Source: Pasteurella sp030783905 (GTDB lineage Bacteria > Pseudomonadota > Gammaproteobacteria > Enterobacterales > Pasteurellaceae). From it: a DNA stretch of 64,000 nucleotides. Positions 50,804 through 59,279 of this stretch are shown here, in pieces. Location of the stretch: positions 1,302,001 to 1,366,000 of the forward strand of contig CP182107.1 of assembly GCA_051122655.1 (NCBI GenBank), in the 5' to 3' direction. Each line of letters begins with the position of its first letter. Position 1 is the first letter of the stretch. A program made the translations under genes and the position numbers. The notes under the pieces were generated by a model. The model saw only the letters and a program-made list of their open reading frames with translations. It made no database searches and had not been told where the DNA came from.

Positions 50804-52018
50804 ATGGCGCATTTTCCTAAATCAGATAAATTAGAACACGTTTGTTACGATATTCGTGGACCTGTTCATAAAGAAGCCCTTCGTTTGGAAGAAGAAGGAC
50901 ATAAAATTCTTAAGCTTAATATTGGCAACCCCGCGCCTTTTGGTTTTGAAGCACCAGATGAAATTTTAGTCGATGTCATTCGCAACTTACCGACTGCGCA
51001 AGGCTATTGTGACTCAAAAGGCTTGTATTCCGCGCGTAAAGCCATTGTGCAATATTACCAATCAAAAGGGATCCACGGGGCAACGGTTAATGATGTATAT
51101 ATTGGTAATGGCGTCTCTGAATTAATCGCAATGTCCTTACAAGCCTTGCTCAATGACGGTGATGAAGTGCTGATTCCCATGCCAGACTACCCGCTTTGGA
51201 CTGCCGCAGCGACCTTAGCAGGTGGCAAACCAGTGCATTATTTATGTGATGAAGAAGCGAATTGGTTTCCTGATATTAACGATATTAAAAGTAAAATCAG
51301 CAGTCGCACCAAAGCGATTGTCGTGATTAACCCGAATAACCCAACGGGTGCAGTATATAGTAAAGATTTATTGTTAGAAATTATCGAAATCGCACGCCAA
51401 CATAAATTGATTATTTTTGCGGATGAAATTTACGATAAAATTTTATATGACGATGCGGTTCATCACCATATTGCGGCGCTTGCCCCCGATATTTTAACCG
51501 TCACCTTTAATGGGTTGTCTAAAGCCTACCGTGTCGCGGGGTTCCGCCAAGGTTGGATGATGTTAAATGGGCCGAAAAAAGCCGCAACAGGTTACATTGA
51601 AGGGCTTGATATGTTGGCGTCTATGCGACTCTGTGCCAATGTGCCGATGCAACACGCTATTCAAACTGCGCTAGGTGGTTATCAAAGTATTAATGAATTT
51701 ATCCTTCCGGGTGGACGTTTGCTTGAACAACGCAATAAAGCCTATGAGCTAATTAATCAAATTCCCGGGGTGAGTTGTGTTAAACCACAAGGTGCCATGT
51801 ATATGTTCCCGAAAATAGATATTAAAAAATTTAATATCTATGATGATGAAAAAATGGTGTTTGATTTATTAGCACAAGAAAAAGTGTTATTAGTGCATGG
51901 TCGCGGTTTTAACTGGCACTCTCCTGATCATTTCCGGATTGTTACCTTGCCTTATGTCCATCAAATTGAAGAAGCACTGACAAAACTTGCACGTTTCTTG
52001 ACTCACTATCATCAATAA
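50804..52018 (+). CDS. alaA: Alanine aminotransferase AlaA
   Basis: AlaA is the main glutamate-pyruvate aminotransferase in E. coli. The 404-aa class I aminotransferase is very close to E. coli AlaA (YfbQ) throughout, including CYDIRGPV, LKLNIGNPAPFGF, AQGYCDSKGLYSARKAI and VINPNNPTGAVYSK. The PLP lysine is in NGLSKAYRVAGFRQGW. The length is the same within one residue. It is a single gene with its own terminator. Confidence 0.96.
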   Translation: MAHFPKSDKLEHVCYDIRGPVHKEALRLEEEGHKILKLNIGNPAPFGFEAPDEILVDVIRNLPTAQGYCDSKGLYSARKAIVQYYQSKGIHGATVNDVYIGNGVSELIAMSLQALLNDGDEVLIPMPDYPLWTAAATLAGGKPVHYLCDEEANWFPDINDIKSKISSRTKAIVVINPNNPTGAVYSKDLLLEIIEIARQHKLIIFADEIYDKILYDDAVHHHIAALAPDILTVTFNGLSKAYRVAGFRQGWMMLNGPKKAATGYIEGLDMLASMRLCANVPMQHAIQTALGGYQSINEFILPGGRLLEQRNKAYELINQIPGVSCVKPQGAMYMFPKIDIKKFNIYDDEKMVFDLLAQEKVLLVHGRGFNWHSPDHFRIVTLPYVHQIEEALTKLARFLTHYHQ

Positions 52019-52030
52019 TCTCCTCACCAT

Positions 52031-52066
52031 AAGCAAACCGCAGTTCAACGCGCGGTTTGCTTTTTT
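52031..52066 (+). terminator. Terminator of alaA
   Basis: AAGCAAACCGC / GCGGTTTGCTT form an 11-bp stem followed by six T's, 13 bases after the alaA stop. Confidence 0.92.
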
Positions 52067-52110
52067 ATTTCCCTCTTCCCAGCCTTTCGCTTTTCTCGCC
52101 TTCTTACAAG

Positions 52111-52154
52111 TAAGAATAATTATCATTGACTTAAATCAATTTATTGGTTAAATT
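52111..52154 (+). promoter_or_regulatory. Fur box and promoter of fbpABC
   Basis: TAAGAATAATTATCA (52111-52125) matches the 7-1-7 Fur motif TGATAATnATTATCA at 12 of 14 positions (reverse strand). It abuts a promoter with -35 TTGACT (52126-52131), a 17-base spacer and -10 TAAATT (52149-52154). Repression by Fur with iron is the expected control. An uptake word follows at 52156. Confidence 0.7.
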
Positions 52155-52197
52155 GACCGCACTTTTAACTGTCAACTCTCATCTGAGGAATGTGATT

Positions 52198-53211
52198 ATG
52201 AAAAAAATCTCAACACTTGCATTAGCTTTATCTGCAGTGATTTCAACATCTGCGCTCGCCGCGAACGAAGTTAACGTGTATTCTTACCGCCAACCTTACT
52301 TAATCGAACCAATGTTAAAGGACTTCGAAAAAGATACTGGCATCAAAGTTAACGTTATCTTTGCAGATAAAGGCTTAGTAGAACGTGTAAAACGTGAAGG
52401 TGAATTAAGCCCAGCAGACGTGCTATTAACTGTTGATATTAGTCGTGTCATGGAAATTGTGAAAGAAGGCTTAGCACAACCGATTCACAGCGAAACCCTT
52501 GAGAAAAATATTCCAGCACAATTCCGTGATTCAAAAGATGAGTGGTTTGCATTAACAACCCGTGCACGCGCCATTTATACCTCGAAAGATCGTGTAGGGA
52601 AATTACCCGCTGACTTTACTTACTACGACTTAGCCAAACCTGAATATAAAGGCAAAGTCTGTGTACGCTCTGGTAAAAATGCCTATAACGTTTCTCTCGT
52701 TGCCTCGATGATTGCACACGATGGCGAAGCAAAAGCAAAAGCGTTCTTAGAAGGATTAAAAGCCAATCTGGCACAAAAACCACAAGGTGGTGACCGTGAT
52801 CAAGTGAAAGCTATTAAAGAAGGTATCTGTGATTACTCTTTAGGTAACAGTTACTACTTCGGCAAAATGCTAGATGATGAAAAACAACGTAGCTGGGCAG
52901 AAGCCGTTTACATCAACTTCCCGAACCAAAAAGCGAAAGGTACACACGTTAACATCAGCGGTGTTGCTATCGCCAAATATGCACCCAACAAAGCCAACGC
53001 AGTGAAATTAGTGGAATATTTAAGTGGCGATAAAGCACAACATTTATACGCAGAATTAAACCACGAATACCCAGTGAAACCAGGCGTAAATCGTTCTAAA
53101 CTAGTCGCCTCTTGGGGTGATTTCAAAGCAGACGATATCGCTTTAGAGAAAATCGCAGAAAATTATGATAAAGCATTGAAATTAATTGACGAAGTGAAAT
53201 TCGATCTTTAA
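52198..53211 (+). CDS. fbpA: Periplasmic ferric-iron binding protein FbpA
   Basis: FbpA is the periplasmic receptor of a ferric iron ABC importer. From ATG 52198, with GAGGA 9 bases upstream, the product is 337 aa with a signal peptide cut about ALA21|ANEVNVYS. The paired iron-ligand tyrosines Tyr219-Tyr220 in GNSYYFGKM would be 198/199 in the mature protein, the numbering I recall for Mannheimia FbpA. A longer frame from 52144 would overlap the promoter and lacks a signal peptide at its start, so I rejected it. The neighbours fbpB and fbpC complete the transporter. Confidence 0.95.
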   Translation: MKKISTLALALSAVISTSALAANEVNVYSYRQPYLIEPMLKDFEKDTGIKVNVIFADKGLVERVKREGELSPADVLLTVDISRVMEIVKEGLAQPIHSETLEKNIPAQFRDSKDEWFALTTRARAIYTSKDRVGKLPADFTYYDLAKPEYKGKVCVRSGKNAYNVSLVASMIAHDGEAKAKAFLEGLKANLAQKPQGGDRDQVKAIKEGICDYSLGNSYYFGKMLDDEKQRSWAEAVYINFPNQKAKGTHVNISGVAIAKYAPNKANAVKLVEYLSGDKAQHLYAELNHEYPVKPGVNRSKLVASWGDFKADDIALEKIAENYDKALKLIDEVKFDL

Positions 53212-53243
53212 TTTAGTGGCTTGATTTCATTTATCTCGATCTG

Positions 53244-53268
53244 AAGGGCGACATTAACGTCGCCCTTT
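53244..53268 (+). terminator. Hairpin between fbpA and fbpB
   Basis: AAGGGCGAC / GTCGCCCTT form a perfect 9-bp stem with a 6-base loop. The T run after it is short, so it is probably a partial terminator or an mRNA-stabilising hairpin that keeps the binding protein in excess over the permease. Confidence 0.7.
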
Positions 53269-53293
53269 AGGCATTATTATAGACGACGCTAAG

Positions 53294-54952
53294 ATGTTTT
53301 CACTCAAAAAAATCAGTTGGCATTTCACCGCACTTATTATCGTGCTGTTTTTTCTTTTGCCTTTACTTTCTATCCTGTATCAATCTTGGCAAGCCGATTG
53401 GGCTAATATTCAACATCTTTGGCAAACCGTTCTTACCGATTACAGTTTAAACTCTCTTTTATTAGTTTTAGGTACAGTGGGCTTAAGTCTTGTATTCGCT
53501 ATTCCTGCGGCTTGGATTATCTCAACCTACCAATTCGTTGGTCAAAAAACCTTACAATGGGCACTTTGCCTACCCTTAGCCATTCCCGCCTATTTAGTCG
53601 GCTATTTATACACCGATTTATTGGACTATCCCGGCCCAGTACAATCACTGTTACGAGAATATTTTGCTTGGCATAGCCCACAAGATTACTGGTTTCCCGC
53701 TATTCGTTCGCTTGGGGGAGCCTGTTTTATCTTGGCACTCGTCCTCTATCCTTATATCTTTTTACTGGTGCGAGTGGCTTTGCTTGAACAATCCGAAAAT
53801 TTGATTCATAGTGCCAAAACGTTAGGCGCGAGCCGTTTCTACTTATTTAAAAAAGTGACACTACCTTTAATCCGTCCAGCCATTGCTGTGGGCGCCTCAT
53901 TAGTCGCAATGGAAACCCTCGGTGATTTTGGTACCGTGTATTATTTTGCGGTGCCGACATTAACTACCGCAGTCTATGATACTTGGCTCGGTTATGGCGA
54001 TTTAGGCTCCGCCAGCCAAATTTCACTCTTGATGCTGTTGATGATCTTCAGCTTATTATGGCTAGAACGTTATAGTCGTCGTAAACAAAAAACCTATCAA
54101 CGCGGCTATGAAAAAAAGCGACGTTTACTTCCATTGTCTGGTCTCAAACTCGTCCTCGCGCACCTCTATTGCTGGGGGTTGGTCAGCATCGCTTTTATGA
54201 TTCCTTTTGCTAAACTGATTTATTGGGCACTGGCTTATTTTGATGTCAGCCAAGCAGATAACTTTTTCCATTACGCTTATCATAGCTTATCCAGTTCGCT
54301 GATTGCCTCTGTTGTCTGTGTGTTATTAGCCCTCTTTTTACACTTTTTTAATCGCCTCAGGTTACAAAAAAGTCCGATGCAACAGCGTGTTGGGCATTAT
54401 AGCTTACAACTTTCTTCTCTTGGCTATGCGATCCCCGGCACTGTGCTAGCCATTGGTATTTTGATCCCTTATACCCATGCTGATCATTGCGTCAATGACC
54501 TGTTAAAATCCTTTGGTTTTTCTCCCGTTGGCTTAATTTTCTCAGGATCAATGTTTGCCTTAATTTGTGCTTATACGGTTCGTTTTTCTGCCATGGCGAT
54601 TGGCGGTATCGACACCTCCTTTCAGAAAATATCGCCCTCTTTAGATATGGCAAGTCGTACATTAGGCCAAAATGGCATCAAAATGCTAGCTCGTGTTCAT
54701 CTCCCCTTATTATCCAAAGGCATTCTGACCGCACTGATGATGGTCTTTATTGAGACCATGAAAGAATTAAATGCCTCGTTATTATTGCGTCCTTTTAATT
54801 TTGATACATTGGCCACTCATGTATTTACCTTTACTTCCGACGAACAACTCGAACAAGCTGCCTTGCCAGCCATTGCACTGGTGTTAGTCGGCTTACTCCC
54901 TGTGATTTGGCTCACTCGCTCACTGGTACTTCATTCAGAAAAAGATCGCTAA
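53294..54952 (+). CDS. fbpB: Ferric iron ABC transporter permease FbpB
   Basis: FbpB is the inner-membrane channel of the iron importer. The 552-aa product is a fused double permease with about 12 hydrophobic helices. Each half has an EAA-type loop region: SAKTLGASRFYLFKKVTLPLI with METLGDFGTVYYF in the first, and ASRTLGQNGIKMLARVHLPLL with ETMKELNASLLLRPF in the second. It lies between fbpA (82-base gap with hairpin) and fbpC (2-base gap). Confidence 0.95.
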   Translation: MFSLKKISWHFTALIIVLFFLLPLLSILYQSWQADWANIQHLWQTVLTDYSLNSLLLVLGTVGLSLVFAIPAAWIISTYQFVGQKTLQWALCLPLAIPAYLVGYLYTDLLDYPGPVQSLLREYFAWHSPQDYWFPAIRSLGGACFILALVLYPYIFLLVRVALLEQSENLIHSAKTLGASRFYLFKKVTLPLIRPAIAVGASLVAMETLGDFGTVYYFAVPTLTTAVYDTWLGYGDLGSASQISLLMLLMIFSLLWLERYSRRKQKTYQRGYEKKRRLLPLSGLKLVLAHLYCWGLVSIAFMIPFAKLIYWALAYFDVSQADNFFHYAYHSLSSSLIASVVCVLLALFLHFFNRLRLQKSPMQQRVGHYSLQLSSLGYAIPGTVLAIGILIPYTHADHCVNDLLKSFGFSPVGLIFSGSMFALICAYTVRFSAMAIGGIDTSFQKISPSLDMASRTLGQNGIKMLARVHLPLLSKGILTALMMVFIETMKELNASLLLRPFNFDTLATHVFTFTSDEQLEQAALPAIALVLVGLLPVIWLTRSLVLHSEKDR

Positions 54953-54954
54953 TT

Positions 54955-55992
54955 ATGAATATATTACACATTTCCCAATTAACCTGTGGTTACAGTACTG
55001 AAAATGTCTTACAAAACTTAGATCTGGCGATGGCACAGAATGAGATTTTATGTTTACTCGGTGCCAGTGGCTGTGGCAAAACCACCTTATTAAAAGCCAT
55101 TGCAGGCTTGCAAGCGATCACTCAAGGCAAAATTTTATTTAATCAGCAAAACTTAGCGAGCCTGCCTGTCGAACAGCGGCAGATTGGCATGATTTTCCAA
55201 GATTACGCGTTATTCCCACATTTAACGGTAAAAGAAAATATCGCCTTTGGTTTGCAGCAGAAAAAAGCGGCTGAAAAAAATGACATTATTGAAAAAATGA
55301 CCGCACTTGTGCGCCTGACTGGTCTACTTGAACGCTATCCGCATGAATTATCTGGCGGACAACAGCAACGCGTGGCGATTGCCCGAGCTTTAGCGTGCAA
55401 ACCTCGTTTGTTGTTATTAGATGAACCCTTCTCCAATATTGATAGTCAAGTGCGCTATCAAATGATTGATGAGATCAAAGAGATTTTAAAAAGCCAACAG
55501 ATTCCCGCGATTTTTGTTACCCACAGCAAAGAAGAAGCCTTTGCTTTTGCAGACAAACTGGCGATTATGGATAAAGGCAAAATTGTACAGGTGGGGAAAT
55601 CGGATTTACTCTATCAAATGCCGATTAATAAATTTGTTGCCGAATTTCTAGGAAACGTCAATTATTTCACTTGCCGTGTGACCTCTGAGCACAGTTTCAG
55701 TTCAGTGATTGGCGAATACCTGTTTGATCAAGCGCTCAGCTTTTCCAATGGTCAGCCAATCCGTGTCGGCCAACCAGTACATTGGTTAGTACGGCCACAA
55801 AGCCTGCAAATTCATCTTGATGAGCAAGGCAACGGAATCATTACTAAAAAGCGTTTTTTAGGTCCTTACTTTCAGTATGATGTTGCTATTGGCGAGGCGA
55901 GCTTGATGGTACAAAGCCCGAAAAACTTCTCGTTAGATGCACAAGTGCGCTTAAATTACAAATGTACAGCCCCTGTCCTGTTTGAAATCTAA
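54955..55992 (+). CDS. fbpC: Ferric iron ABC transporter ATPase FbpC
   Basis: FbpC powers the iron importer. From ATG 54955 the product is 345 aa, with Walker A GASGCGKTT, Q-loop FQDYALFPHLTV, signature LSGGQQQRVAIARAL, Walker B LLLLDEPFSNID and switch His in FVTHSKEEAFAFAD. The C-terminal third is a TOBE-like regulatory domain (HWLVRPQSLQIHL). The start is 2 bases after the fbpB stop. A longer frame from 54907 overlaps fbpB and was rejected. Confidence 0.95.
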   Translation: MNILHISQLTCGYSTENVLQNLDLAMAQNEILCLLGASGCGKTTLLKAIAGLQAITQGKILFNQQNLASLPVEQRQIGMIFQDYALFPHLTVKENIAFGLQQKKAAEKNDIIEKMTALVRLTGLLERYPHELSGGQQQRVAIARALACKPRLLLLDEPFSNIDSQVRYQMIDEIKEILKSQQIPAIFVTHSKEEAFAFADKLAIMDKGKIVQVGKSDLLYQMPINKFVAEFLGNVNYFTCRVTSEHSFSSVIGEYLFDQALSFSNGQPIRVGQPVHWLVRPQSLQIHLDEQGNGIITKKRFLGPYFQYDVAIGEASLMVQSPKNFSLDAQVRLNYKCTAPVLFEI

Positions 55993-56021
55993 CTTACCTT
56001 CACTGATTTCAAGGCAATAAA

Positions 56022-56052
56022 AAATCTGCACTCACGTCACTGGTGCAGATTT
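56022..56052. terminator. Terminator between fbpC and fadR
   Basis: AAATCTGCAC / GTGCAGATTT form a 10-bp stem with an 11-base loop, 29 bases after fbpC and 24 bases before the end of convergent fadR. On the minus strand it runs into TTTTTATTG, so it serves fadR best. Confidence 0.8.
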
Positions 56053-56076
56053 CATATTCAGCTTGCTCAGACTACG

Positions 56077-56802
56077 CTATTCACTAAAATTAGCGGGTAA
56101 AAAGGCTTGCATATTGGCCCAGATCACGCCACTGTCCTTCCCATATTGACGAATACATTCTTTGACATCATTCACCTGCTGTGTTTGACACAGGTTTTTT
56201 AGCGAAAGATAAAAACGTTTTGCCAACTCACGCGCAGAGGGATTCGCAAAATAGAATAGACCAACCCGAGTATAGAGTCCCTTCAAACTATTTAAAATCA
56301 ACCCATATACAGGATTATCTGACGCAAATGCTAATTTACGGAAAAGATCATAGTCAAAATTGGTATAGGCTTCCGCCGTATCCGCTAAAGTATCAAGATT
56401 CTGAAATGCCTCAAGGGATTTCTGTGGCTCGACTTTAAAGGCCTTTTGAATATAAATGGCAGAAATATTGGTTCTTGCCGATAGGATGTTAGAAATAAAA
56501 CTCGGCAACTTTGTGCTATCTAAACGTACTAATACCTCTAAAATATTCAACCCCGAGGTTTCCCAAATATTGTTCACTTTTGTTGGTTTGCCGTGTTGAA
56601 TGTTCAACCAACCGTCACGCGCAAGGCGTTGAAGCACTTCACGTAATGTGGTACGCGTCACACCAATTTTCTCGGCTAACTCACGTTCTGCCGGTAAATC
56701 GGAGCCTGGCGGGAAATGATTATTCCAGATACTTCTGACAATATATTCTTCCGCTAAACCAGCCGGACTCTGTGCTTTTAAAAGAGGTTGATCATTATTC
56801 AT
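56077..56802 (-). CDS. fadR: Fatty acid metabolism regulator FadR
   Basis: FadR is a GntR-family regulator that senses long-chain acyl-CoA, represses fatty acid degradation and activates unsaturated fatty acid synthesis genes. The 241-aa product is close to E. coli FadR: AQSPAGLAEEYIVRSIWNN, the DNA-binding helix region PAERELAEKIGVTRTTLREV, the wing GWLNIQHGKPTKVNN, and ETSGLNILEVLVRLD at the start of the ligand domain. It is divergent from nhaB, the same arrangement as in E. coli. Confidence 0.96.
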   Translation of the reverse strand: MNNDQPLLKAQSPAGLAEEYIVRSIWNNHFPPGSDLPAERELAEKIGVTRTTLREVLQRLARDGWLNIQHGKPTKVNNIWETSGLNILEVLVRLDSTKLPSFISNILSARTNISAIYIQKAFKVEPQKSLEAFQNLDTLADTAEAYTNFDYDLFRKLAFASDNPVYGLILNSLKGLYTRVGLFYFANPSARELAKRFYLSLKNLCQTQQVNDVKECIRQYGKDSGVIWANMQAFLPANFSE

Positions 56803-56955
56803 ACGTTTCTTCTAGTCGATTAAATTTAAAATGTGATACAGATAACAAATAGTTATTTTAAGTATTATCGTGTAATGCAGTATATATTACAATGATTCCA
56901 ATATTATATTCAAAATTTCTAAAAATATTAAATATTAACTAAGGTGGTATTAAAA

Positions 56956-58497
56956 ATGAGTTATACTCAAGCATTCCTAAGAAACTTTTTAGGAACAAGT
57001 CCTGACTGGTACAAAATCACAATTGTCCTGTTTCTTATTGTTAATCCTATCATTTTCTTTTTTATCAGTCCCTTTATTGCAGGTTGGCTATTGGTAGCAG
57101 AATTTATCCTCACCCTAGCCATGGCACTAAAATGTTATCCTCTGCAACCCGGAGGCTTACTGGCATTAGAAGCGGTAGCGATTGGCATGACACATCCTGA
57201 GCATGTCAAAATGGAAATTATGGCAAACTTTGAAGTCATTCTCTTACTGATCTTCATGGTCGCGGGAATTTACTTTATGAAACAGCTATTACTCTTTGTC
57301 TTCACCAAACTCTTGCTAAGCATCCGTTCAAAAATGGTATTATCCCTTGCCTTCTGTTTAAGTGCCGCCTTCTTATCGGCCTTTTTAGACGCTTTAACTG
57401 TAGTCGCTGTCATTATTAGTGTCGGTATGGGGTTTTATGGCGTATATCATAAAGTGGCGTCGGGTAGCAATTTCAATGATTCCACAGATATTACGAAAGA
57501 CGATAAAATTGGTGAAAATAAGGACACATTAGAGCAATTCCGTGCGTTTTTACGTAGCTTAATGATGCATTCTTGTGTAGGTACTGCACTTGGTGGGGTC
57601 ATGACCATGGTGGGTGAGCCACAAAACTTAATCATCGCGGAACAAGCTAAATGGGCATTTGGCGAATTCTTCCTCCGTATGCTTCCAGTCACCTTACCTG
57701 TTCTCCTTTGTGGATTGACTACCTGTATTCTCGTCGAGAAATTCAGTCTTTTTGGCTATGGTGCGAAATTACCACGTAAAGTTTGGGGCATCCTCGCCAA
57801 GTTTGACCGTAATAATCAACAAAGAATGTCACAACAGGATCGCTTGAAACTCTTTTTCCAAGGGTTAGTCGGTATTTGGCTTGTTTTAGGATTAGCCTTC
57901 CATCTCGCGGCGGTTGGTATTATTGGCTTAACAGTCATCATTCTAGCAACTTCATTTTGTGGGGTAACAAGCGAACACGCAATTGGTAAAGCCTTTCAGG
58001 AATCCTTACCCTTTACTGCATTGTTAGTAGTCTTCTTCTCTGTTGTTGCAGTGATCATTGACCAACATCTGTTTGCGCCAATTATTCAGTTTGTGCTTGC
58101 CGCGAGTGAACATACTCAACTTGCCCTTTTCTATATTTTTAACGGTTTATTATCCGCAATTTCCGATAATGTCTTTGTGGCCACCGTTTATATTAATGAA
58201 ACAAAAGCAGCATTAGAAGCGGGCTTAATTGCCCAACCTCAATATGAATTACTTGCTGTCGCGATTAATACTGGCACCAATCTTCCTTCTGTAGCCACCC
58301 CAAATGGTCAAGCCGCCTTCTTATTTTTGCTGACCTCCTCTCTGGCACCATTAATCCGTCTTTCTTATGGTAGAATGGTTTATATGGCATTGCCTTACAC
58401 CATTGTATTATCCTGTATTGGTTTACTGGCCGTAGAATATATTTTGCCTGGTGCGACCAATATGCTCATTCAAATTGGCCTATTAAAGCCACTGTAA
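56956..58497 (+). CDS. nhaB: Na+/H+ antiporter NhaB
   Basis: NhaB is an inner-membrane sodium/proton antiporter. From ATG 56956 (MSYTQAFLRNFLGTSPDWYK) the product is 513 aa with about 12 hydrophobic helices and family stretches such as SAFLDALTVVAVIISV, GGVMTMVGEPQNLIIAEQ and SDNVFVATVYINE. A GTG four codons upstream is also in frame, but it overlaps the AAGGTGG ribosome binding site, so I prefer the ATG. dsbB follows after 22 bases. Confidence 0.96.
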   Translation: MSYTQAFLRNFLGTSPDWYKITIVLFLIVNPIIFFFISPFIAGWLLVAEFILTLAMALKCYPLQPGGLLALEAVAIGMTHPEHVKMEIMANFEVILLLIFMVAGIYFMKQLLLFVFTKLLLSIRSKMVLSLAFCLSAAFLSAFLDALTVVAVIISVGMGFYGVYHKVASGSNFNDSTDITKDDKIGENKDTLEQFRAFLRSLMMHSCVGTALGGVMTMVGEPQNLIIAEQAKWAFGEFFLRMLPVTLPVLLCGLTTCILVEKFSLFGYGAKLPRKVWGILAKFDRNNQQRMSQQDRLKLFFQGLVGIWLVLGLAFHLAAVGIIGLTVIILATSFCGVTSEHAIGKAFQESLPFTALLVVFFSVVAVIIDQHLFAPIIQFVLAASEHTQLALFYIFNGLLSAISDNVFVATVYINETKAALEAGLIAQPQYELLAVAINTGTNLPSVATPNGQAAFLFLLTSSLAPLIRLSYGRMVYMALPYTIVLSCIGLLAVEYILPGATNMLIQIGLLKPL

Positions 58498-58519
58498 TGA
58501 CAAGTAAAAAGGAGGAAAC

Positions 58520-59056
58520 ATGCTAAGCTTTTTTAAGACACTTTCCACGAAACGAAGTGCATGGTTTCTATTGTTCAGCTCAGCTTTACTGTTAGAGGCT
58601 ATCGCCCTTTATTTTCAGCATGGCATGGGACTTGCACCCTGTGTCATGTGTATTTATGAGAGAGTGGCTATTTTTGGCATTGCTTTTGCTGGTCTATTGG
58701 GTTTTCTCTACCCAAGTTCAATGCTTCTACGTCTTGTAGCATTATTAATCGGTTTAGGCAGTGCCGTAAAAGGCTTAATGATTAGTATCGCCCATTTGGA
58801 TCTACAACTTTATCCCGCACCGTGGAAACAATGTTCCGCGGTGGCAGAATTTCCAGAAACATTGCCTCTCGATCAATGGTTTCCTGCAGTCTTCCTCCCT
58901 TCAGGTTCATGTAGCGAAGTCACATGGCACTTTCTTGGATTTTCTATGGTGCAATGGATCGTTGCCATCTTTGCGCTCTATACTTTAGTCCTTGTGCTTA
59001 TTTTCATCAGTCAAGCCAAGCGCCTCAAATCCAAACAGCGTAGACTCTTTCATTAA
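58520..59056 (+). CDS. dsbB: Disulfide bond formation protein DsbB
   Basis: DsbB is the quinone-linked inner-membrane enzyme that re-oxidises DsbA. The 178-aa product has four membrane helices, the first periplasmic cysteine pair Cys41-x-x-Cys44 in APCVMCIYERV, and the second pair Cys105 and Cys131, matching the spacing in E. coli (41/44, 104/130). An AGGAGG ribosome binding site precedes the start. It is the second gene of nhaB-dsbB, as in E. coli. Confidence 0.97.
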   Translation: MLSFFKTLSTKRSAWFLLFSSALLLEAIALYFQHGMGLAPCVMCIYERVAIFGIAFAGLLGFLYPSSMLLRLVALLIGLGSAVKGLMISIAHLDLQLYPAPWKQCSAVAEFPETLPLDQWFPAVFLPSGSCSEVTWHFLGFSMVQWIVAIFALYTLVLVLIFISQAKRLKSKQRRLFH

Positions 59057-59063
59057 ATAAAAA

Positions 59064-59090
59064 AATGGTGCTCATATAAAAAGCACCATT
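59064..59090. terminator. Terminator between dsbB and the mltF-side small gene
   Basis: AATGGTGCT / AGCACCATT form a perfect 9-bp stem. The minus strand continues into seven T's, so it terminates the small ORF or mltF transcript. The plus side is less T-rich. Confidence 0.8.
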
Positions 59091-59117
59091 CTTAATTTCT
59101 CGTTCTGTTCTCATCAA

Positions 59118-59264
59118 TTAAATTTCTTGCACGACAAACTGTAGGGAATGCCTTGCAAGTAATCTTGCTTTACGTTGTTTTAAGCGTTTTAAACGTAATG
59201 CACGCCCCTGTGATAAACGATATAATTTTTTTGTTGGCTTTAAAAAGCTTTTACGTCTCGCCAT
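59118..59264 (-). CDS. Small, very basic protein of unknown function
   Basis: This 48-aa ORF begins MARRKSFLKPTKKLYRL and ends FVVQEI. It has 16 Lys/Arg and a single acidic residue. It starts 15 bases after the mltF stop on the same strand with a good ribosome binding site (GAGGA, 6 bases before the ATG), and a strong terminator follows 28 bases after its stop. The start, ribosome binding site, operon position and terminator together make it credible. I do not recognise the family. The charge suggests RNA, ribosome or DNA binding, but this is only inference from composition. Confidence 0.65.
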   Translation of the reverse strand: MARRKSFLKPTKKLYRLSQGRALRLKRLKQRKARLLARHSLQFVVQEI

Positions 59265-59279
59265 ACTTTTCCTCTTATT

